DNA of 27,260 nt from an uncultured Lachnospiraceae bacterium (GTDB lineage: Bacteria > Bacillota > Clostridia > Lachnospirales > Lachnospiraceae), in contig CAJTLX010000047.1 in NCBI GenBank assembly GCA_910577165.1, positions 1 to 27,260 on the forward strand, written 5' to 3'. The notes beneath the pieces are model-generated. The model was not told where the DNA came from. It saw only the letters and a program-made list of their open reading frames with translations, and ran no database searches. The position numbers and the translations under genes are program-made. Positions 23,666 through 27,260 of the stretch are shown in pieces. The first letter of the stretch is position 1, and each line of letters begins with the position of its first letter.

Positions 23666-24457
23666 TTACAGTTCAATTTCTTCTGCAAAAAATACTGGTC
23701 CGTCCTTGCAGACACGCTTGTTGTGTACCTGGCTGTGCGCGTCAATTCCCGCCGATTTGCACACGCAGCCAAGGCAGGCTCCAATCCCGCACGCCATGCG
23801 CTCCTCTAACGAAAGCTGCGCCGGAATTTTATTCTCTGCAGCATATGCCTTAACGCCGCGCTGCATTGGTGTTGGACCGCAGGAAAAGATCTGATCACCC
23901 CGCAGATCTTTAGCGCGGATGGCATCGATCACATTGCCCTTTGTCCCCACACTCCCATCATCCGTCGCGATCACAATCTCACAGCCGCACGAAAGAAAAT
24001 CTTCCTTTAAAAATATCTGATTGTCGCGGTAGCCAAGCACGGCGGTCTTTTTTCCGGGAAGTGCCTGCGCAAGAACTAAAAGTGGCGGAATTCCAATTCC
24101 TCCCCCAACAAGAAGGGAATGTGTCCCCTCCGGATTTTTTATCCCATCCATCCGGTATCCATTCCCAAGCGGTCCCATCACCGTAACCCGTTCGCCCGGT
24201 TTTCGCCTGGAAAGCTCCATTGTCCCCGCCCCCGCAATGCGGTAGACAATGCGCATCCTCCTCCCCTCCCCATCGATCTCACAAATGCTGATTGGGCGCG
24301 GCAGGAGTCTGCTCTTATCCTCACAGTACACCGAGATAAACTGCCCCGGCACCGCATCCTTTACAAAATCTATCTCCTCCAGCCATAGACTGCATATCCC
24401 CGGCGCGAGAGTTACCACCTCCCCCACTTTTGCTGCTATCTTCTTAATTTTTCCCAT
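23666..24457 (-). CDS. pyrK: Dihydroorotate dehydrogenase B, electron transfer subunit
   Basis: FAD and [2Fe-2S] subunit that carries electrons from PyrD to NAD. Of 263 residues, the FAD motif RPISI is at 54-58, the nucleotide-binding GGGIGIPPLL at 118-127, and FSCGPTPM at 191-198. The cluster cysteines are C223, C228, C231 and C250 (CGIGACLGC...C), as in PyrK. The start overlaps the end of the upstream small gene by 14 bases. AGGAGG lies about 12 bases before the ATG, a long spacing, so translation is probably coupled to that upstream gene. Confidence 0.95.
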   Translation of the reverse strand: MGKIKKIAAKVGEVVTLAPGICSLWLEEIDFVKDAVPGQFISVYCEDKSRLLPRPISICEIDGEGRRMRIVYRIAGAGTMELSRRKPGERVTVMGPLGNGYRMDGIKNPEGTHSLLVGGGIGIPPLLVLAQALPGKKTAVLGYRDNQIFLKEDFLSCGCEIVIATDDGSVGTKGNVIDAIRAKDLRGDQIFSCGPTPMQRGVKAYAAENKIPAQLSLEERMACGIGACLGCVCKSAGIDAHSQVHNKRVCKDGPVFFAEEIEL

Positions 24458-24773
24458 TATTTTTCATTTCCTCCTCGTTTAACTCTCTGTCCCCACATTC
24501 ATTAAGCCACGCAATCACCTCAAGCCGCCCTTCAGGCGTAAAGGAAAAATGCTTTGTTTCCTTCTGTGATTTTGTTGTTGCAAAATTATTCATCCCCTCC
24601 CAGACGGTCACTTCAAATGTTGCCCCATCATTTTTGTGCGGGTCACTATCAAAAAACACATTTTTCAGAGGATCTCTTGCAATTCGATAATTCTTTCCCT
24701 GGAAACTCCCAAAAAATGGGGTTCCATACTGGAAAAAACTGTAAGATAAAATATCCTCTTCCCTGATTGCCAT
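24444..24773 (-). CDS. Small protein of unknown function heading the pyrKD operon
   Basis: A 109-residue soluble protein, not assigned to a family. It begins MAIREEDILSYSFFQYGTPF and contains FFGSFQGKNYRIARDPLKNV, a TFEVTVWEGMNNF segment and an acidic Lys/Glu C-terminus. It looks like a small mixed beta/alpha fold with many aromatic residues and no cysteines in pairs or membrane segments. The ATG at 24773 is chosen because a consensus promoter at 24807-24835 puts the transcript start just 27 bases upstream; a longer frame reaching 24965 would run through that promoter. It overlaps pyrK by 14 bases, so it is co-translated with the dihydroorotate dehydrogenase. A link to pyrimidine synthesis is inferred from context only. 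Confidence 0.65.
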   Translation of the reverse strand: MAIREEDILSYSFFQYGTPFFGSFQGKNYRIARDPLKNVFFDSDPHKNDGATFEVTVWEGMNNFATTKSQKETKHFSFTPEGRLEVIAWLNECGDRELNEEEMKNNGKN

Positions 24774-24806
24774 ATAAAAACCTGCCTTCCCCCTTTTGCT
24801 GTCCCT

Positions 24807-24835
24807 ATTATAACTTGCAAAACCAGAAAAGACAA
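24807..24835 (-). promoter_or_regulatory. Sigma-A promoter of the small ORF-pyrK-pyrD operon
   Basis: On the minus strand TTGTCT (24830-24835), 17 bases, TATAAT (24807-24812). The transcript should start near 24800. No PyrR-type antiterminator hairpin fits in the short leader. Confidence 0.75.
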
Positions 24836-24878
24836 GCGATTCCCCGGCAAATCCCAAAGGAATTTTAATCGGAAAAGC

Positions 24879-24906
24879 ACCATTTGTTCTTACAGCGCAT
24901 AAAGTA
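24879..24906 (+). promoter_or_regulatory. Possible sigma-K type promoter of the sigK-like gene
   Basis: AC (24879-24880), 17 bases, CATAAAGTA (24898-24906), matching the sigma-K consensus AC-N16/17-CATANNNTA. Autoregulation by its own product would follow. The motif is short and could arise by chance. Confidence 0.4.
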
Positions 24907-24934
24907 ATATAAACCCTAAGCGCCGAGGTGTCCT

Positions 24935-25570
24935 TTGCAGGCTTTTTTAAAACCTTTAAGCGCAAAGGAGGAAACCAGACAACTTGAGCGGATGCGCGCC
25001 GGATATCCGGATGCGCGCGAAGTATTGATCGAACACAATCTGCGGCTTGTCGCTCATATTGTGAAAAAATATAATCTCCCGGAACGGGATGCAGACGATT
25101 TTATCTCGATCGGAACCATCGGCTTAATCAAGGCGATCGATACCTTTAATCCGGGGAAAAATATAAGACTTGCGACCTACGCTTCAAGATGTATTGACAA
25201 TGAACTTTTGATGACGCTGCGCAGCAGCAAAAAACAAGCGCGGGAAGTATCGCTCTTTGAGCCGATCGGATCGGATCGCGAGGGAAATGAGATCACACTG
25301 ATCGATGTGATGGAAACGCAGGAAGACTGTGTGGAAGACCGGCTGCACGAGGAGGAAAACCGCAGCAGGCTAAGGGGATTTCTCTTTGGCACATTAAGCA
25401 GGAGGGAAAGAGAGATTTTACTCTACCGCTACGGGCTGTACGGCTATCCAGAAATCACACAGCGCGAGATTGCGGATCGCTTTCAGATCTCCCGCAGTTA
25501 TGTTTCCCGCATTGAAAAAAAGGCACTCGCCAAACTTCGCGCTTGCTACGAGTTAGAAAACACGATATAA
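24935..25570 (+). CDS. sigK: Sporulation sigma factor, SigK type, without pro-sequence
   Basis: RNA polymerase sigma factor for late mother-cell genes in sporulation. Of 211 residues, FLKPLSAKEE begins the mature-like N-terminus. Region 2 carries NLRLVAHIVKKY and DDFISIGTIGLIKAIDTFNPGK...RLATYASRCIDNELLM; the linker VSLFEPIGSDREGNEITLIDV is the SigK form, unlike the SigE one. Region 4 is SRREREILLYRYGL and TQREIADRFQISRSYVSRIEKKALAKL. The start is a TTG at 24935 after GAGGTG (24925-24930); an in-frame TAA lies about five codons upstream, so there is no room for the 20-residue pro-sequence that Bacillus SigK has cut off. C. difficile SigK also lacks it. It is divergent from the small ORF-pyrKD operon. 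Confidence 0.88.
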   Translation: MQAFLKPLSAKEETRQLERMRAGYPDAREVLIEHNLRLVAHIVKKYNLPERDADDFISIGTIGLIKAIDTFNPGKNIRLATYASRCIDNELLMTLRSSKKQAREVSLFEPIGSDREGNEITLIDVMETQEDCVEDRLHEEENRSRLRGFLFGTLSRREREILLYRYGLYGYPEITQREIADRFQISRSYVSRIEKKALAKLRACYELENTI

Positions 25571-25580
25571 TATCTAAACC

Positions 25581-25622
25581 GCGCGGGGCACAGGGGAATT
25601 TTTATTCCTTTAGGCTCCGCGC
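25581..25622. terminator. Hairpin between sigK and the U32 gene
   Basis: GCGCGGGGC / GCTCCGCGC outer stem with an inner AGGGGAAT/ATTCCTTT helix around a T-rich loop, placed between convergent stops. Neither side has a strong T-run, so it is a likely but not classic shared terminator. Confidence 0.55.
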
Positions 25623-25627
25623 CAAAT

Positions 25628-26893
25628 TTATGGTTCTCTGCACTGCCTTACCAGATCAAATACTTCTATTTCCCGATCAAACTGCACAAAAATTTCCTGT
25701 TTTGGATGCGGGCAGCTCCCCATCAAGTTTCCCTCCCCATCGCGGATCGCAAGCACCCTTGCCGTAAGATTCTCGCCGGACGGCTTCATTATCTCGACCG
25801 TATCGCCAACACTGAATTTGTTGCGCTGCTCCATCCTGCCGCCATTCTCCCCCACCTCATAGATAATTCCGAGATAGGCATAATCTTTTACGTACACACT
25901 ATTATCATAGATCTGCGCATCCGTCCCCGGCTTTCCAAAGAAAAATCCGGTGGTATACTGGCGGTACGTACATTTGCCAATCTCCCTTTGATACCAGGAC
26001 AGATTCTCTTTGTAGCACTCCTCGGAAACAAAATAATCATCGATAGCCTTTCTGTAGGTGCGCGCCATCGCCGCCACATAGAGTGCGTTTTTCATGCGTC
26101 CCTCCACCTTAAAGCTATCGATTCCCGCCCCGATAAGTTCCGGGATATACTCAATCATACAGAGATCTCTGGAATTAAAAATATAGGTTCCGCGATCGTT
26201 CTCAAATACGGGCAGGTACTCACCCGGTCTCGTTTCCTCCATCAGGTAATATTTCCAGCGGCAGGGGTGAGTGCAGGCACCAAGATTTGCATCCCGCCCG
26301 GTAAAATAATTGCTGAGCAGACAGCGTCCCGAATAGGAAATACACATTGCGCCATGTACAAAAGTTTCTAATTCCAGATCATCCGGGATATATGTGCGAA
26401 TTTCCGCAATCTCTGTAAGGGAAAGTTCTCTTGCTGTTACAACACGCTTTGCACCCATTTTTTTCCAAAAAAGGCAGGTGCGATAATTTACATTATTTGC
26501 CTGTGTGCTGATATGGATCTCAATCTCCGGCACAGTTTCCCTCGCGATCTCAAAAACGCCCGGATCGGAGATAATCAGCGCGTCCGGGGAAAGTGCGGAA
26601 AGCTCCCCAAAATACTCCTTTACGCCGACCAGATCCCGATTATGTGCCGTGATATTTGCAGTCACATAAACTTTCTTTCCCAGGCTATGCGCAAATTCAA
26701 TGCCCTCCCGCATCTCTTCTGCCGAAAAATTTTTCGCTTTCGCTCTAAGCCCATAGTGTTCGCCGCCGATATAGACCGCGTCCGCACCGTATAGCACTGC
26801 CACTTTCAATACTTCCAGACTGTTTGCCGGAATCAGAAGCTCCGGCTTTTTTTGCCGCTTTTCCCCTTTCGAAAAACTGTTTTTTTCTTCCAT
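25628..26893 (-). CDS. U32 family protein, likely tRNA uridine hydroxylase TrhP
   Basis: A 421-residue member of the U32 family, annotated as peptidases but in TrhP/YegQ and RlhA shown to hydroxylate RNA using prephenate-dependent chemistry and an iron-sulfur cluster. PELLIPANSLEVLKVAVLYGADAVYIGG (17-44) begins the barrel. FVHGAMCISYSGRCLLS...GACTHPCRW supplies C184, C191, C207 and C211, the four conserved cluster cysteines. DSFKVEGRMKNALYVA is the second signature. The upstream neighbour on the same strand is trmR; in B. subtilis the yrrM-yrrN-yrrO (trmR-trhP1-trhP2) cluster makes 5-methoxyuridine at wobble U34, so the hydroxylase call rests on both homology and context. AGGGGAAAG precedes the ATG. 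Only one trhP copy is visible here. Confidence 0.85.
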   Translation of the reverse strand: MEEKNSFSKGEKRQKKPELLIPANSLEVLKVAVLYGADAVYIGGEHYGLRAKAKNFSAEEMREGIEFAHSLGKKVYVTANITAHNRDLVGVKEYFGELSALSPDALIISDPGVFEIARETVPEIEIHISTQANNVNYRTCLFWKKMGAKRVVTARELSLTEIAEIRTYIPDDLELETFVHGAMCISYSGRCLLSNYFTGRDANLGACTHPCRWKYYLMEETRPGEYLPVFENDRGTYIFNSRDLCMIEYIPELIGAGIDSFKVEGRMKNALYVAAMARTYRKAIDDYFVSEECYKENLSWYQREIGKCTYRQYTTGFFFGKPGTDAQIYDNSVYVKDYAYLGIIYEVGENGGRMEQRNKFSVGDTVEIMKPSGENLTARVLAIRDGEGNLMGSCPHPKQEIFVQFDREIEVFDLVRQCREP

Positions 26894-26978
26894 ATTTTTC
26901 TTTCCCCTCTGCTTTAATTTCCTGTAGTATGCAGTTTCCCCTCCGCCATCAAAGCTATTTGTTTCTGAGTGAAAACGC

Positions 26979-27260
26979 TTAGCCCTGGCAAAAAGTCGTC
27001 ACCGACATCCCATCCCCCACCGGCAAAACGGCGGTATTTAATTCTTCCCGATGTGTAAGTTCATACAGATATTCCCGCATACGCATATGAATTCCCCTCT
27101 CCCGCCTCGCAATCGCAAATTTCGACTCCGCAATGCTGCCCTCCTGCAATACATTGTCCGTGATAAAAATCCCGTCCTTCGCGAGCAGTGCCAGAATATA
27201 GGGAAGAAAATTCATATACTGTCCCTTCGCCGCATCCATAAAGATAAAATCATAGGGCTC
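26979..27260 (-). CDS. trmR: tRNA 5-hydroxyuridine O-methyltransferase TrmR, C-terminal part
   Basis: The last 93 codons of a family 3 O-methyltransferase (YrrM/CamD-like); the rest lies beyond the right edge. The visible part has YDFIFMDAAKGQY, with the metal- and substrate-binding Asp of this family, then LLAKDGIFITDNVLQEG and the C-terminal strands ending TAVLPVGDGMSVTTFCQG, the family's usual finish. TrmR methylates 5-hydroxyuridine 34 in tRNA to 5-methoxyuridine using S-adenosylmethionine. The gene ends 85 bases before the U32 gene, which should supply its substrate. The gene is open to the edge of the window with no frameshift. Confidence 0.8.
   Translation of the reverse strand, partial: EPYDFIFMDAAKGQYMNFLPYILALLAKDGIFITDNVLQEGSIAESKFAIARRERGIHMRMREYLYELTHREELNTAVLPVGDGMSVTTFCQG

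Noticed and set aside
24774..24965. N-terminal extension of the small protein upstream of pyrK
   Set aside because: It would overlap the consensus promoter at 24807-24835 and the start of sigK, and its composition differs from the rest of the protein.
25706..26371. Plus-strand 221-codon open frame opposite the U32 gene
   Set aside because: The minus-strand U32 protein has clear family motifs across this span; the frame is a shadow.

Overview
The window looks like a chromosomal segment of a spore-forming Clostridia member, most likely of the family Lachnospiraceae. The reasons are moderate GC, strong AGGAGG ribosome binding sites, sigma-A promoters with 17-base spacers, a Firmicutes-type LexA box in front of recA, a class 1B PyrD/PyrK pair, a DUF3899-type membrane protein and a SigK-type sporulation sigma factor. 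I see no rRNA, tRNA, CRISPR array, intact insertion sequence or prophage. Family names rest on motif recognition by eye; no database search was run.

Layout. (1) 1-2476: two tandem promoters fire leftwards off the window; then a HAD phosphatase/GNAT acetyltransferase fusion, an Asn/Gly-rich lipoprotein and a DUF3899-like membrane protein. (2) 2499-11213, minus strand: a five-gene oligopeptide ABC importer in the order binding protein, OppB, OppC, OppD, OppF. Four of its five proteins are much larger than the family norm because of inserted domains. (3) 11589-13579, minus strand: recA-recX with a perfect LexA box at the start of transcription. (4) 13905-16194: a stand-alone BFD-like [2Fe-2S] mini-protein and, converging on it, an EF-G-like GTPase of the FusA2 type. 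(5) 16397-18641, plus strand: a short aromatic amino acid operon, DAHP synthase then prephenate dehydrogenase. (6) 18746-20869, minus strand: two flagellar-homology orphans. One is an XRE helix-turn-helix protein fused to the cytoplasmic domain of the export gate protein FlhA; the other is a small protein resembling the C-terminal half of the filament cap FliD. No other flagellar gene is present. (7) 21002-22730: a cytoplasmic CE2-like SGNH esterase, then about 680 bases of decayed coding sequence ending in a large hairpin. (8) 22731-24835, minus strand: a small conserved-looking protein, pyrK and pyrD in one operon. (9) 24879-25570, plus strand: a divergent sigK-like gene with no pro-sequence. 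(10) 25628-27260, minus strand: trmR (cut by the window edge) and a U32 protein, a pair expected to make 5-methoxyuridine at the tRNA wobble position.

The most novel item is the HTH-FlhA(C) fusion beside an orphan FliD-like protein: the substrate-docking part of the flagellar export gate appears to have been taken over as the sensing or partner-binding domain of a DNA-binding regulator. Second is the enlarged Opp transporter, with cytoplasmic Lys/Glu-rich helical inserts at different places in the two ATPases and a 200-residue extracellular insert in OppC.
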